Source: Janthinobacterium lividum (GTDB lineage: Bacteria > Pseudomonadota > Gammaproteobacteria > Burkholderiales > Burkholderiaceae_D). Taken from it: a DNA stretch of 64,000 nucleotides. The translations under genes and the position numbers were made by a program. Below are positions 7,477 through 16,020 of the stretch, one piece after another (positions within the stretch are counted from its first letter, which is position 1; every line of letters starts with the position of its first letter). Location of the stretch: contig NZ_CP075583.1 in NCBI RefSeq assembly GCF_023509035.1, positions 2,914,001 through 2,978,000 of the forward strand. Reading direction: 5' to 3'. The notes beneath the pieces were generated by a model that did not search any database, was not told the DNA's origin, and saw only the letters and a program-made list of their open reading frames with translations.

Positions 7477-7953
7477 ATGCGTCTGACTACAAAAGGCCGT
7501 TTTGCCGTGACTGCAATGATCGATCTTGCCCTGCGCCAGGGCAAAGGTCCGGTCACCTTGTCCGGCATCAGCCAGCGCCAGTCGATTTCCCTGTCCTACC
7601 TGGAACAGCTGTTTGGCAAGTTGCGCCGCCATGAGATCGTCGAATCGATTCGTGGCCCCGGCGGCGGCTACAGCCTGGCGCGCCGTGCCGACAAGGTGAC
7701 GGTGGCCGACATCATCATCGCCGTCGACGAGCCGCTCGATGCCACGCAGTGCGGCGGCAAGGAACATTGCCACGGCGCCGATGCGGCCACGGGGGCACGC
7801 TGCATGACGCATGAATTGTGGTCCACGCTCAACGAAAAAATGGTCGATTATCTGGATTCTGTGTCCTTGCAGGACCTGGTCGACCAGCAGAGACAAAAGA
7901 TTGCCGAACAAAGCGTGATGGTGATGCACCGTAACCACGCCGCCCTCGGTTGA
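7477..7953 (+). CDS. iscR: Fe-S cluster assembly regulator IscR (Rrf2 family)
   Basis: A protein of 158 residues starting M-R-L-T-T-K-G-R-F-A-V, the standard IscR start. An N-terminal winged helix (residues 1-65, with S-Y-L-E-Q-L-F and G-P-G-G-G-Y-S-L wing) precedes the cluster-binding loop. Cys92, Cys98, Cys109 and His112 match the Cys3-His1 ligands of E. coli IscR. With [2Fe-2S] bound it represses its own operon; without it, it can still act at type-2 sites. I chose ATG 7477 over the out-of-frame ATG at 7473; GAGG is at 7469-7472. First gene of the isc operon, 42 bases before iscS. Confidence 0.96.
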   Translation: MRLTTKGRFAVTAMIDLALRQGKGPVTLSGISQRQSISLSYLEQLFGKLRRHEIVESIRGPGGGYSLARRADKVTVADIIIAVDEPLDATQCGGKEHCHGADAATGARCMTHELWSTLNEKMVDYLDSVSLQDLVDQQRQKIAEQSVMVMHRNHAALG

Positions 7954-7995
7954 ACATTACAAAATACTAAGTTGCTGATTGCATTGGAGTTATTG

Positions 7996-9252
7996 ATGAA
8001 CGCCCCTGAAAAAAACGTAGGCCAAGTGCACTTTGAAACCGCACCGCATTTTCCGATCTACATGGATTACTCGGCCACCACGCCGATCGATCCTCGCGTC
8101 GCCGACAAGATGATTCCCTACCTGCGCGAGCAGTTCGGCAATCCGGCATCGCGCAGCCACATGTATGGCTGGACGGCGGAAAAAGCCGTGGAAGAAGCAC
8201 GTGGCTACGTGGCGGCCCTGGTGAACGCCGATCCGCGCGAAATCATCTGGACGTCCGGCGCGACGGAAAGCAACAACCTGGCCATCAAGGGCGCGGCGCA
8301 GTTCTACAAGACCAAGGGCAAGCACATCATCACCGTCAAGACCGAGCATAAATCGGTGCTCGACACGGTACGCGAACTGGAACGCATCGGCTTCGAAGCG
8401 ACGTATCTGGAACCGCAGGACAATGGCCTGATCACAGTCGAGCAGCTGGCCGCGGCCGTGCGCCCGGACACCATCCTCGTGTCGGTGATGCTGGTGAATA
8501 ACGAAATCGGCGTGATCCAGCCAATCGACGAGATCGGTGTGTTCTGCCGCTCGAAAGGCATCATCTTTCATTGCGACGCCGCGCAAGCGACGGGCAAGCT
8601 CGTCATCGACCTGCAAAAGACCAAGGTCGACCTGATGACCTTCACGGCGCACAAGACCTACGGCCCGAAAGGCGTGGGCGCCCTGTACGTCTGCCGCAAG
8701 CCGCGCGTGCGCCTGGAAGCGCAAATGCACGGTGGCGGCCATGAGCGCGGCCTGCGCTCGGGTACCCTGCCGACGCACCAGATCGTCGGCATGGGCGAAG
8801 CGTTCCGCATCGCCAAGGAAGAAATGGACAGCGAAATCGGCCGCATCAAGGCCTTGCGCGACCGCCTGGCCAAGGGTCTGCAAGAGATCGAAGAAGTCTA
8901 CATCAACGGCGACATGGACCACCGCGTGCCGCACAACCTGAACGTCAGCTTCAACTACGTCGAAGGCGAGTCGCTGATCATGGCGATCAAGGATATCGCC
9001 GTGTCGTCCGGTTCGGCCTGCACCTCGGCCAGCCTGGAACCATCGTACGTGCTGCGCGCCCTGGGCCGCAGCGACGAACTGGCGCACAGCTCGATCCGTT
9101 TCACCATCGGCCGCTTCTCGACCGAGGAAGACATCGACTTCGCCGTGAACCTGCTGAAATCGAAAGTACACAAATTGCGTGAGCTGTCGCCCCTGTGGGA
9201 CATGTTCAAGGAAGGGATCGACATCAATTCGATCCAATGGGCGGCCCACTAA
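7996..9252 (+). CDS. iscS: cysteine desulfurase IscS
   Basis: A PLP-dependent class-V aminotransferase of 418 residues. The Schiff-base lysine is Lys220 (H-K-T-Y-G-P-K-G) and the persulfide-forming cysteine is Cys342 in [10 protein letters not shown], the group I (IscS) loop. It takes sulfur from cysteine, leaving alanine, and hands it to IscU for cluster building and to tRNA thiolation. ATG 7996 follows GGAG at 7986-7989. The N-terminus carries about 15 residues ahead of the usual [11 protein letters not shown]. Second gene of the isc operon. Confidence 0.97.
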   Translation: MNAPEKNVGQVHFETAPHFPIYMDYSATTPIDPRVADKMIPYLREQFGNPASRSHMYGWTAEKAVEEARGYVAALVNADPREIIWTSGATESNNLAIKGAAQFYKTKGKHIITVKTEHKSVLDTVRELERIGFEATYLEPQDNGLITVEQLAAAVRPDTILVSVMLVNNEIGVIQPIDEIGVFCRSKGIIFHCDAAQATGKLVIDLQKTKVDLMTFTAHKTYGPKGVGALYVCRKPRVRLEAQMHGGGHERGLRSGTLPTHQIVGMGEAFRIAKEEMDSEIGRIKALRDRLAKGLQEIEEVYINGDMDHRVPHNLNVSFNYVEGESLIMAIKDIAVSSGSACTSASLEPSYVLRALGRSDELAHSSIRFTIGRFSTEEDIDFAVNLLKSKVHKLRELSPLWDMFKEGIDINSIQWAAH

Positions 9253-9306
9253 CCATCACGAAGGCTCCGCTCACGGGGCCGGCAAGAATATTAAAGGAGC
9301 ATCAAA

Positions 9307-9696
9307 ATGGCTTACTCGGACAAAGTACTCGATCACTACGAAAACCCGCGCAACGTGGGCGCTTTCGACAAGGGTGATGAAACCATCGGCACCGGCATGG
9401 TAGGCGCGCCTGCTTGCGGCGACGTGATGAAACTGCAGATCAAGGTCGGTGCCGATGGCCTGATCGAAGATGCGAAGTTCAAGACCTACGGCTGCGGTTC
9501 GGCCATCGCGTCGAGCTCGCTGGTGACCGAATGGGTCAAGGGCAAGACCCTGGACCAGGCGCTGGCCATCAAGAATACGCAGATCGCCGAAGAACTGGCC
9601 CTGCCGCCAGTGAAGATTCACTGCTCCATCCTGGCGGAAGACGCCATCAAGGCGGCAGTGCTGGATTACCAGACCCGCCATCCGGCTGCGGCCTAA
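9307..9696 (+). CDS. iscU: Fe-S cluster scaffold IscU
   Basis: A protein of 129 residues. The scaffold ligands Cys37, Cys63, His105 and Cys106 with the modulating Asp39 are all present, as is the L-P-P-V-K loop (99-103) that the chaperone HscA binds. IscU receives sulfur from IscS and iron to build [2Fe-2S] and passes the cluster on with HscBA and ATP. AGGAG at 9296-9300 precedes the start. The 3' spacer holds a hairpin with a GCAA loop before iscA. No changes from the expected family sequence are seen. Confidence 0.97.
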   Translation: MAYSDKVLDHYENPRNVGAFDKGDETIGTGMVGAPACGDVMKLQIKVGADGLIEDAKFKTYGCGSAIASSSLVTEWVKGKTLDQALAIKNTQIAEELALPPVKIHCSILAEDAIKAAVLDYQTRHPAAA

Positions 9697-9704
9697 AGTT
9701 GCAT

Positions 9705-9734
9705 CCTGCCCAGCGCCGCAAGGCGTGGGGCAGG
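9705..9734 (+). other. hairpin between iscU and iscA
   Basis: Arms CCTGCCCAGCGCC (9705-9717) and GGCGTGGGGCAGG (9722-9734) pair over 13 positions with one A-G mismatch and one G-T pair, closed by a GCAA tetraloop. No T run follows, so it is not a simple terminator. It may protect the iscRSU end after processing or slow ribosomes. Function is inferred. Confidence 0.6.
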
Positions 9735-9747
9735 AGCGGAGAAATAC

Positions 9748-10068
9748 ATGATCACACTGACCGAAAAAGCGGCGAAACACATCAACCGTTATATCGAACG
9801 GCGCGGCAAGGGCATGGGCCTGCGCTTTGGCGTGCGTACCACGGGCTGCTCGGGCCTGGCCTACAAGCTTGAATATGTCGATGAAGTGGCGGCCGAAGAC
9901 AGCGTCTTCGAATCGCACGGCGTGAAGGTCTTCGTCGACCCGAAAAGCTTGCCTTACATCGACGGCACGGAACTTGATTTCGCGCGCGAAGGCTTGAACG
10001 AAGGCTTCAAGTTCCACAATCCGAACGAAAAAGACGCCTGCGGCTGCGGCGAGTCCTTCAGGATTTAA
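9748..10068 (+). CDS. iscA: Fe-S carrier protein IscA
   Basis: An A-type carrier of 106 residues with the three ligand cysteines Cys34 (T-T-G-C-S-G), Cys98 and Cys100 (C-G-C-G-E-S-F). It accepts clusters from IscU and delivers them, mainly as [4Fe-4S], to apo-proteins. Length and motifs are standard. GGAG at 9738-9741 precedes the ATG. It is separated from hscB by 66 bases that contain a long hairpin. Confidence 0.96.
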   Translation: MITLTEKAAKHINRYIERRGKGMGLRFGVRTTGCSGLAYKLEYVDEVAAEDSVFESHGVKVFVDPKSLPYIDGTELDFAREGLNEGFKFHNPNEKDACGCGESFRI

Positions 10069-10085
10069 ACAGCTGGCAAGACCCC

Positions 10086-10131
10086 GGTCGGTGCGCTGTA
10101 CCCATCGATTGCGGTACAGCGACCACCGACC
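10086..10131 (+). other. long hairpin directly upstream of hscB
   Basis: Arms GGTCGGTGCGCTGTACC (10086-10102) and GGTACAGCGACCACCGACC (10113-10131) pair along 17 bases with a two-base bulge. The hairpin ends three bases before the hscB ATG and would cover the space where a ribosome site should be; no Shine-Dalgarno is visible there. No T run follows. Likely a stability or translation control element; function is inferred. Confidence 0.65.
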
Positions 10132-10134
10132 ATT

Positions 10135-10650
10135 ATGCAAAACCACTTCGAATTATTCCAGTTGCCGGCGCAGTTCGGGCTCGACATGAGCGCGCTCGAC
10201 GCGGCCTACCGCGACGTGCAGGGCAAGGTCCATCCAGACCGCTTCATCAATGCCAGCAGCGCTGAAAAGCGCGTGGCGATGCAATGGGCCACGCGCGCCA
10301 ATGAAGCCTATCAAACCCTGAAAAGCCCGCAAAAGCGCGCGCAATACCTGTGCGAGCTCAATGGCGTCGATTTGCAGACGGAATCGAACACGGCCATGCC
10401 CGTCAGCTTCCTGATGCAGCAGATGGAATGGCGCGAGGAGCTGGGCGACGCCCGGGCCGGCAAGGATGCCGACGCGCTCGACGCCCTGGACCGCCAGCTG
10501 CGCGGCGAACGCAAGGCCTTGCTGGCCCAGGTGGCGGCCCAGCTGGACGCCGCCGACTATGTGAATGCCGCGCAAAGCGTGCGCGCCCTGATGTTCCTCG
10601 ACAAATTCGGCGAGGAAGTGCGTTTTGCATACGAAGCCATGGAAGCCTGA
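10135..10650 (+). CDS. hscB: Fe-S co-chaperone HscB (J-domain)
   Basis: A protein of 171 residues. It has an N-terminal J domain with the H-P-D motif at 33-35 that stimulates the HscA ATPase, and a C-terminal three-helix domain that binds IscU. It works with HscA to release the cluster from IscU. The start at 10135 is fixed by the conserved N-H-F-E-L-F-Q-L opening, although no ribosome site is seen because a strong hairpin fills the leader. The C-terminal L-D-K-F-G-E-E-V is typical. Confidence 0.95.
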   Translation: MQNHFELFQLPAQFGLDMSALDAAYRDVQGKVHPDRFINASSAEKRVAMQWATRANEAYQTLKSPQKRAQYLCELNGVDLQTESNTAMPVSFLMQQMEWREELGDARAGKDADALDALDRQLRGERKALLAQVAAQLDAADYVNAAQSVRALMFLDKFGEEVRFAYEAMEA

Positions 10651-10678
10651 CTGGCCAATCGCTTGACCCGCGTGCCAA

Positions 10679-10710
10679 GCGCCAGTCTGGCGCGCATCTT
10701 ATAATGCGCG
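10679..10710 (+). other. overlapping hairpins between hscB and hscA
   Basis: Two stems share bases and exclude each other: GCGCCA (10679-10684) with TGGCGC (10688-10693), and CGCGCAT (10691-10697) with ATGCGCG (10704-10710). A TATAAT at 10700-10705 lies inside the second, but there is no -35 at the right distance. A switch or processing element is possible; not proven. Confidence 0.4.
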
Positions 10711-10758
10711 ACAGGCATCAGCTGCATCACGCAAAAAATTAATCGAGGCACGAATACA

Positions 10759-12639
10759 ATGGCACTTCTGCAAATTTCCGAACCAGGCATGTCGACCGCG
10801 CCGCACCAGCACCGCCTGGCCGTCGGCATCGATCTTGGTACCACCAATTCCCTGGTCGCCACTGTCCGCAACAGTATCCCCGAGGTGCTCAACGACGAAG
10901 ACGGGCGCTCCTTGCTGCCCTCCGTCGTGCGCTACCTGCCGAACGGCCATGCAAACATCGGCTACAAGGCCCTGTCAGCGCAAACCACCGACCCGAAGAA
11001 CACCATCGTGTCCGTGAAGCGCTTCATGGGCCGCGGCCTGGCCGACATCGCCTACGCGGAAAATCTGCCCTACGACTTCCAGGATACGCCTGGCATGGTG
11101 CAACTGAAAACCGTGGCCGGCGTGAAAAGCCCGGTTGAGGTATCGGCGCAAATCCTCGCCACCCTGCGCCAGCGCGCGGAAGATTCGCTGGGCGACGACC
11201 TGGTCGGCGCCGTGATCACCGTGCCCGCCTACTTTGACGACGCGCAGCGCCAGGCGACCAAGGATGCGGCGCAGCTGGCCGGCATCAATGTGCTGCGCCT
11301 CCTGAGCGAGCCGACGGCCGCCGCCATCGCGTATGGCCTCGACAACTCTTCCGAAGGCGTGTACGCCGTGTATGACCTCGGCGGCGGTACGTTCGACATC
11401 TCGATCCTGAAACTGAGCAAGGGCGTCTTTGAAGTGCTGTCCACGGGCGGCGACTCGGCCCTGGGCGGTGACGATTTCGACCGCCGCCTGTTCTGCTGGA
11501 TCAGCGAGCACGCCAAGCTGGCGCCCCTGTCGGACGAAGACACGGCCATCCTGATGGTGAAAGCGCGCGAGATCAAGGAAACGCTGTCGACCAAGTCGGA
11601 AACGATGATTGACGCGGCCCTGAACTCGGGCGAAGAGATCCACCTGCGCATCACGGCAACGGAATTTGCCGCCATGACGCAGCACCTGGTGGGCAAGACC
11701 ATGAACGCCATCAAGAAGGCCCTGCGCGACGCGAACGTGGATGCGGATGACGTCGACGGCGTGGTGATGGTGGGCGGCGCCACGCGCATGCCGCACGTGC
11801 AGCGCGCCGTGAGCGAATTCTTCCACACGACGCCGCACGCGAATATCGACCCGGACAAGGTGGTGGCGCTGGGTGCGGCCATCCAGGCGAATTTGCTGGC
11901 TGGCAACCGCGCCGCCGGCGACGACTGGCTGCTGCTGGACGTGATCCCGTTGTCGCTGGGCATCGAGACCATGGGCGGCCTGGTGGAAAAGATCATTCCC
12001 CGCAATTCGACGATCCCGTGCGCGCGCGCGCAGGAGTTCACGACCTTCAAGGATGGCCAGACGGCGCTGGCCGTGCACGTGCTGCAGGGCGAGCGCGAAC
12101 TGGTGAGCGACTGCCGCTCGCTGGCGCGCTTCGAGCTGCGCGGCATTCCGCCGATGGTGGCGGGCGCCGCGCGCATCCGCATCACGTATCAAGTCGATGC
12201 GGACGGCTTGCTGTCCGTCTCGGCGCGCGAACTGCGCTCGGGCGTGGAAGCGTCGATCAGCGTCAAGCCGGCCTACGGCCTGGGCGACGACGACATCGCC
12301 CGCATGCTGCAGGATTCGTATACCTCGGCCGACGTCGACATGGTGGCGCGCGCGCTGCGTGAAGAGCAGGTGGAAGCGGAACGCATCCTGCTGGCCACGC
12401 AGTCGGCCCTCGATGAAGACGGCGGCTTGCTCGACGATGCGGAGCGCGTCACCGTGGATGGCTTGATGAGCAAGGTGCGCGACGCCATCGTGCAATCGCA
12501 AAGCGGCGCCATCGACCACCAGGCCTTGAAGCTGGCGATCGAAGCGCTGGCCGACGGCACCGAGGATTTCGCTTCGCGCCGCATGGACCGCAGCGTGCGC
12601 ACTGCTTTGAAGGGCAAGTCCCTCGACCAGGTCGTATAA
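10759..12639 (+). CDS. hscA: Fe-S chaperone HscA (Hsp70 family)
   Basis: An Hsp70 of 626 residues. The ATPase domain carries [20 protein letters not shown] and V-G-G-A-T-R-M-P; the substrate-binding domain follows from about residue 395 with a helical lid. HscA binds the L-P-P-V-K loop of IscU and uses ATP, with HscB, to drive cluster transfer. The start M-A-L-L-Q-I gives the usual short HscA extension ahead of the ATPase; GAGG lies at 10745-10748. A long open frame on the opposite strand here is a composition artefact. Confidence 0.96.
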   Translation: MALLQISEPGMSTAPHQHRLAVGIDLGTTNSLVATVRNSIPEVLNDEDGRSLLPSVVRYLPNGHANIGYKALSAQTTDPKNTIVSVKRFMGRGLADIAYAENLPYDFQDTPGMVQLKTVAGVKSPVEVSAQILATLRQRAEDSLGDDLVGAVITVPAYFDDAQRQATKDAAQLAGINVLRLLSEPTAAAIAYGLDNSSEGVYAVYDLGGGTFDISILKLSKGVFEVLSTGGDSALGGDDFDRRLFCWISEHAKLAPLSDEDTAILMVKAREIKETLSTKSETMIDAALNSGEEIHLRITATEFAAMTQHLVGKTMNAIKKALRDANVDADDVDGVVMVGGATRMPHVQRAVSEFFHTTPHANIDPDKVVALGAAIQANLLAGNRAAGDDWLLLDVIPLSLGIETMGGLVEKIIPRNSTIPCARAQEFTTFKDGQTALAVHVLQGERELVSDCRSLARFELRGIPPMVAGAARIRITYQVDADGLLSVSARELRSGVEASISVKPAYGLGDDDIARMLQDSYTSADVDMVARALREEQVEAERILLATQSALDEDGGLLDDAERVTVDGLMSKVRDAIVQSQSGAIDHQALKLAIEALADGTEDFASRRMDRSVRTALKGKSLDQVV

Positions 12640-12651
12640 AGCTAATTGAAC

Positions 12652-12686
12652 AGCGCGCCGCCGCGAGCATTGACTGCGGCCGCGCT
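12652..12686 (+). other. hairpin between hscA and fdx
   Basis: AGCGCGCCGC (12652-12661) pairs with GCGGCCGCGCT (12676-12686) with a single bulged base. Like the other isc spacers it forms a GC-rich stem without a T run, so an internal processing or stability role is more likely than termination. Confidence 0.5.
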
Positions 12687-12713
12687 CCGAATGACAGACT
12701 GAAAGAAGAAACC

Positions 12714-13055
12714 ATGCCACAAATCGTTATCCTGCCGCACGCCAAGCTTTGCCCGGACGGCGCCGTCATCGAAGCACCTGCCGGCAAGTCCATCTGCGAC
12801 ATCCTGCTGGAAAACGACATCGACATCGAGCACGCCTGTGAAAAATCGTGCGCCTGCACCACCTGCCACGTGCTGGTGCGTGAAGGCATCGAATCCCTGA
12901 ACGAAGCGACGGAACTGGAAGAAGACATGCTGGATAAGGCCTGGGGCCTGGAAGCCGTGTCGCGCCTGTCGTGCCAGTCCATCGTGGCCGACGCCGACCT
13001 CGTCGTCGAAATCCCGAAATACACGATCAACCAGGTCAGCGAAGGCAGCCACTAA
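12714..13055 (+). CDS. fdx: ISC-type [2Fe-2S] ferredoxin
   Basis: A protein of 113 residues of the adrenodoxin-like ISC ferredoxin family. Cluster ligands are Cys42, Cys48 and Cys51 (C-x5-C-x2-C) plus a fourth Cys in R-L-S-C-Q-S; Cys46 is the additional cysteine common in this group. It supplies electrons to IscS/IscU during cluster assembly. GAAAGAAG precedes the start. It is followed one base later by iscX, with translational coupling likely. Confidence 0.95.
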   Translation: MPQIVILPHAKLCPDGAVIEAPAGKSICDILLENDIDIEHACEKSCACTTCHVLVREGIESLNEATELEEDMLDKAWGLEAVSRLSCQSIVADADLVVEIPKYTINQVSEGSH

Positions 13056-13056
13056 C

Positions 13057-13251
13057 ATGAAATGGTCCGACATTCACGTGATCGCCGAGGCGCTGTACGA
13101 CGCGCATCCGGACATCGATCCCTTGACCGTGCGTTTCACCGACCTGCATAACTGGGTGGTGGAACTGGACGGCTTCGACGATGACCACACGCGCGGCGGC
13201 GAAAAAGTGCTCGAAGCGATACAGATGGCGTGGATCGATGAAGCGCGCTAA
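13057..13251 (+). CDS. iscX: Fe-S assembly protein IscX
   Basis: A protein of 64 residues, starting M-K-W-S-D-I with an acidic surface (D-I-D-P, F-T-D-L, D-G-F-D-D-D-H) and the terminal W-I-D-E-A-R typical of IscX. IscX binds iron and IscS and tunes the rate of cluster assembly. It starts one base after the fdx stop. Its last 14 bases overlap the ATG of the methyltransferase gene in another frame. Confidence 0.95.
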   Translation: MKWSDIHVIAEALYDAHPDIDPLTVRFTDLHNWVVELDGFDDDHTRGGEKVLEAIQMAWIDEAR

Positions 13252-14155
13252 GGGCGCGGCAGCCGCCGCCACCGCAGTCCTTGCACCGAAAGACATCATC
13301 ACGGCCGCCAGCAACATGCCCGAGATCAAGGATGGCCAGTCGGTCGCCTTGCTGCAGGAATTGCACATCCTGACGCGCGACGGCAAGATGAACCAGGACA
13401 GCCGCCGCAAACTCAAGCAGGTGTACCACCTGACGCAGTTCATCGAGCCGCTGCTGCGCGAAGTGCAGCTGGACCACCCCGGCGTGTCGCTGGTCGACCA
13501 CGGCGCCGGCAAGTCCTACCTGGGTTTCATCTTGTATGACCTGTTCTTCAAGAACGGCAACGACGGTTCGCACATCTACGGCATCGAGACGCGCGAAGAG
13601 CTGGTGCAGCGTTCGCAGGAACTGGCCAAGAAATTCAAGTTTCCAGGCATGTCCTTCCTGCCCCTGTCCGTGGCCGAATCGACGGAGTCAAACTTGCTGC
13701 CGCAGCAGATCGACATCGTCACGGCCTTGCATGCCTGCAACACGGCCACCGATGACGCGATCCACTTCGCCTTGAAGAAAAAGGCGAAATTCATGGTGCT
13801 GGTGCCATGTTGCCAGGCCGAAGTCGCGTCTGTCTTGAAGAAAAACAAGGGCAAGAGCCTGGGCAAGAGTGTCTTGACGGAACTGTGGCGCCACCCGCTG
13901 CACACGCGCGAGTTCCGGCAGCCAGATCACCAACGTGCTGCGCTGTCTGCAGCTGGAAGCGCACGGCTACCAGGTCAGTGTGACGGAGCTGGTGGGCTGG
14001 GAGCATTCGATGAAGAATGAACTGATCATCGCCAGCTACAAGAACTTGCCGCGCCAGCGCCGACGGAGCGCCTGCAGGAAGTGCTGCAGACGCTGGGCCT
14101 GGAAGAGATGGGGCACCGTTTCTTTGCCGAAGAGCTGGCCAAGGCCACTGCGTAA
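13238..14155 (+). pseudogene. Methyltransf_32-type SAM methyltransferase with two frameshifts
   Basis: One gene of about 305 codons is spread over two frames. From ATG 13238 the frame carries motif I (V-D-H-G-A-G-K-S-Y-L-G), L-H-A-C-N-T-A-T-D-D-A-I and V-P-C-C-Q, as in Methyltransf_32 proteins of unknown substrate. Near 13915 an extra C (G-A-G-T-T-C-C-G-G) shifts the frame. The protein sense continues in the +1 frame (S-Q-I-T-N-V-L-R-C-L) until about 14060, where a C is missing, and then returns to the first frame to TAA 14153-14155. Read as written, translation stops at 14020, giving 260 residues. It overlaps iscX by 14 bases. Sequencing error or true decay cannot be separated here. Confidence 0.75.
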
Positions 14156-14236
14156 GCATACGCTGCCGCACACGAGGGGAGGAGCGGGTCGGTTACAATA
14201 CCGGCTTTCTCCTCCTCTTGCTTTTTGCGCCTCTCC

Positions 14237-14995
14237 ATGACCACACCTATTGAAATGCCCACCGTCCGCCTGGCCAAGCGCCTGTCTGAAGACGTGCCCT
14301 GTTCGCGCCGCGAGGCCGAGCTGTATATCGAGGGCGGCTGGGTCACGGTCGATGGCGTGCTGGTGGAAGAGTCGGGCGCGCGCGTGGCCGACAATCAGGC
14401 GGTGGTGCTGCTGCCGAACGCCACGCTGGAAGAAATGCCGCCCGTGACGATCCTGCTGCACAAGCCGGCCGGCGTCAATGGCGGCGTGGGTGCGGAAGGC
14501 AAGCCGGCCCTCGCTTGCTTGCGTCCCGAAGAAATTTTCACGCCGGAAAATGTGGCGCCCAGTTCCGTCACGCGCTTCCTCAAGCGTCATTTGATCGGCC
14601 TGACCATCACCAATCCACTCGAGACCATGGCCTCCGGCCTGCTGGTGTTCACGCAGGATTTCCGCGTGGCCCGCAAGCTGGTCGACGAAGCGAAAACGGT
14701 GGAGCAGGAATTCATCGTGGAAGTGTCGGGCGCCATCGCCGACAATGGCCTGGCGCTGCTGAATCACGGCTTGCCCTTTAATGGCAAGCCTTTGCCGCCG
14801 ATCAAGGTCAGCTGGCAGAACGAAACGCGCTTGCGCTTTGCCTTGAAAAACGTGCAGCCGGGCCAGATCGCCCACATGTGCAAGATGGTGGGACTGGAAG
14901 TGGTCGCCATGAAGCGCTTGCGCATCGGCCGCATCTCGATGGGCGCCATGCCGTCAGGCCAGTGGCGCTATCTGCAGGGTTACGAAAGATTCTAA
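14237..14995 (+). CDS. S4-domain pseudouridine-synthase-like protein (RluF/RsuA group), divergent active site
   Basis: A protein of 252 residues. An N-terminal S4 RNA-binding domain (R-L-A-K-R-L-S-E ... C-S-R-R-E-A-E-x-Y-I-x-G-G-W-V-T-V-D-G) is followed by a pseudouridine synthase domain. The catalytic R-L-D block reads N-P-L-E-T-M-A-S-G-L-L, putting Glu129 where Asp is invariant. The conserved R-Q-I-R-R-M reads G-Q-I-A-H-M (209-214). H-K-P-A-G and the final G-x-W-R-x-L are kept. The protein should still bind structured RNA, but its ability to isomerise uridine is doubtful. Start 14237 is the ATG before the S4 domain. It overlaps the haemoglobin gene tail to tail by four bases. Confidence 0.8.
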   Translation: MTTPIEMPTVRLAKRLSEDVPCSRREAELYIEGGWVTVDGVLVEESGARVADNQAVVLLPNATLEEMPPVTILLHKPAGVNGGVGAEGKPALACLRPEEIFTPENVAPSSVTRFLKRHLIGLTITNPLETMASGLLVFTQDFRVARKLVDEAKTVEQEFIVEVSGAIADNGLALLNHGLPFNGKPLPPIKVSWQNETRLRFALKNVQPGQIAHMCKMVGLEVVAMKRLRIGRISMGAMPSGQWRYLQGYERF

Positions 14996-15420
14996 GGCTG
15001 CGGCGCCACGATGGCGTGGCTTTCCGCAAAGCTTTTCCATAGCCGTTCGGCAATATTCAAGGCGATGGTATCGGCCTTCTCTTGCAGGACCGGGTTGCCC
15101 ATGCTCTCGGTCGTGGCAAAAAACAGGGTCAGCCAGCGGCGGAACATGCACGGCGTGAGGTGTTCCATTTGCGCGTGCTGGGCCAGTGGCTTGCCGTGGT
15201 AGCGCATGGTGCCGCGCAGCAAGCCTGACCAGAAATCGACCAATGTTGCCAGGTGGGCATCCCAATCCTTGATCTCGGCGGCAAAGATGGGGCCCAGCAT
15301 GGCGTCGTCGCGCGCGGCCGCATAAAAGGTGTGGACGAGATACTTGACGTCGTCTTCGCTGCAGACTTCCTCGCGGTAGGGGGCGAAGCGTGTGTGGGGG
15401 AGGGGGGCGGAATTATTCAT
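14992..15420 (-). CDS. group III truncated haemoglobin
   Basis: A protein of 142 residues with the two-over-two globin pattern: F-Y-A-A-A-R-D-D-A-M-L-G-P-I-F, W-D-A-H-L-A-T-L-V-D-F-W-S-G-L-L, G-K-P-L-A-Q-H, then F-R-R-W-L-T-L-F. The His in the A-Q-H segment is the likely proximal haem ligand. Group III members lack the glycine motifs of groups I and II and have been tied to oxygen or NO handling and respiration in microaerobic growth. It is monocistronic, lying between the convergent pseudouridine-synthase-like gene and the RDD gene of the sigma operon (63 bases upstream). Function beyond haem binding is inferred. Confidence 0.88.
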   Translation of the reverse strand: MNNSAPLPHTRFAPYREEVCSEDDVKYLVHTFYAAARDDAMLGPIFAAEIKDWDAHLATLVDFWSGLLRGTMRYHGKPLAQHAQMEHLTPCMFRRWLTLFFATTESMGNPVLQEKADTIALNIAERLWKSFAESHAIVAPQP

Positions 15421-15483
15421 GGCATGCCATGATCGCAGAGCCCCCGTGGCGCTTCAATGACCCAGGTCAAGCCGCGTAAAAAC

Positions 15484-16020
15484 TCAGGCAGCCACTTTCT
15501 TCGACTTCTTCGCGGGGGCCGGCAATTGCACGATTTGCGTGCCCGCCAGCTTGTCGTGCAGGAATTGCCCATTGCCCGTGAGCAGGGCCGTGCCTGACCA
15601 GGCCAGGATGCCCACGCCGATGGCGCCCAGGGCCGCCCAGTGCTGCAAATCGAATACATACGACACCAGCAGGGCCGGCAGCAGCCACATCCATGACAGG
15701 ACGTAGCGGTAGGCGGCCACGCGCAGCGGCACATGGGCGTGGCCCGCCAGCACGACTTTCAGGCGCCACGTTTTCATGGCCAGGGTTTGCCCTTCGCGGC
15801 TCCATTGATGGATGAAATAGGCACCCATGACGAGGAAGGCCAGGCATTGGCGCATGTGTTCCGTCAGTGGCGTGTGCGCGCCCTGCACGGCCAGTTCAAA
15901 CAGCAGGAAGGGCAGAAACAGCACGGCCAGGGCCAGCAGCGACTCATACACCATGGAAATCAGGCGGCGCTTGATCGTGGGATGGGAAATGATGCGGGCG
16001 GCAGGCGTGCTATTTGGCAT
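15484..16020 (-). CDS. RDD-family membrane protein
   Basis: A protein of 178 residues with the RDD domain: a basic start (K-R-R-L-I-S-M-V-Y-E-S), about four hydrophobic segments, G-Q-T-L-A-M-K-T-W-R-L-K-V and a C-terminal Q-F-L-H-D-K-L-A-G-T segment. The family's usual D of R-x-x-D is replaced by M-V-Y-E here. RDD proteins are inner-membrane proteins, in some cases linked to ion transport. It overlaps the DUF3106 gene by 11 bases and is the last gene of the sigma-factor operon. The lysine-rich C-terminus (P-A-K-K-S-K-K-V-A-A) would lie in the cytoplasm. Confidence 0.85.
   Translation of the reverse strand: MPNSTPAARIISHPTIKRRLISMVYESLLALAVLFLPFLLFELAVQGAHTPLTEHMRQCLAFLVMGAYFIHQWSREGQTLAMKTWRLKVVLAGHAHVPLRVAAYRYVLSWMWLLPALLVSYVFDLQHWAALGAIGVGILAWSGTALLTGNGQFLHDKLAGTQIVQLPAPAKKSKKVAA

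Noticed and set aside
10700..10705. TATAAT before hscA as an internal promoter
   Set aside because: The nearest -35-like TTGACC (10663-10668) is 31 bases away, and the TATAAT lies inside a hairpin stem.
10975..12720. Long open frame (about 580 codons) on the minus strand opposite hscA
   Set aside because: The plus strand encodes a full HscA with all Hsp70 motifs. Such antisense frames arise from GC-rich third positions; this one has a low-complexity His/Arg/Gln/Val composition and no domain.
14174..14217. GAGGGGAGGAG and CTCCTCCTC purine/pyrimidine arms before the pseudouridine-synthase-like gene
   Set aside because: The arms do not pair cleanly over their length and the second is 20 bases from the start; it may be a weak terminator but is not convincing.
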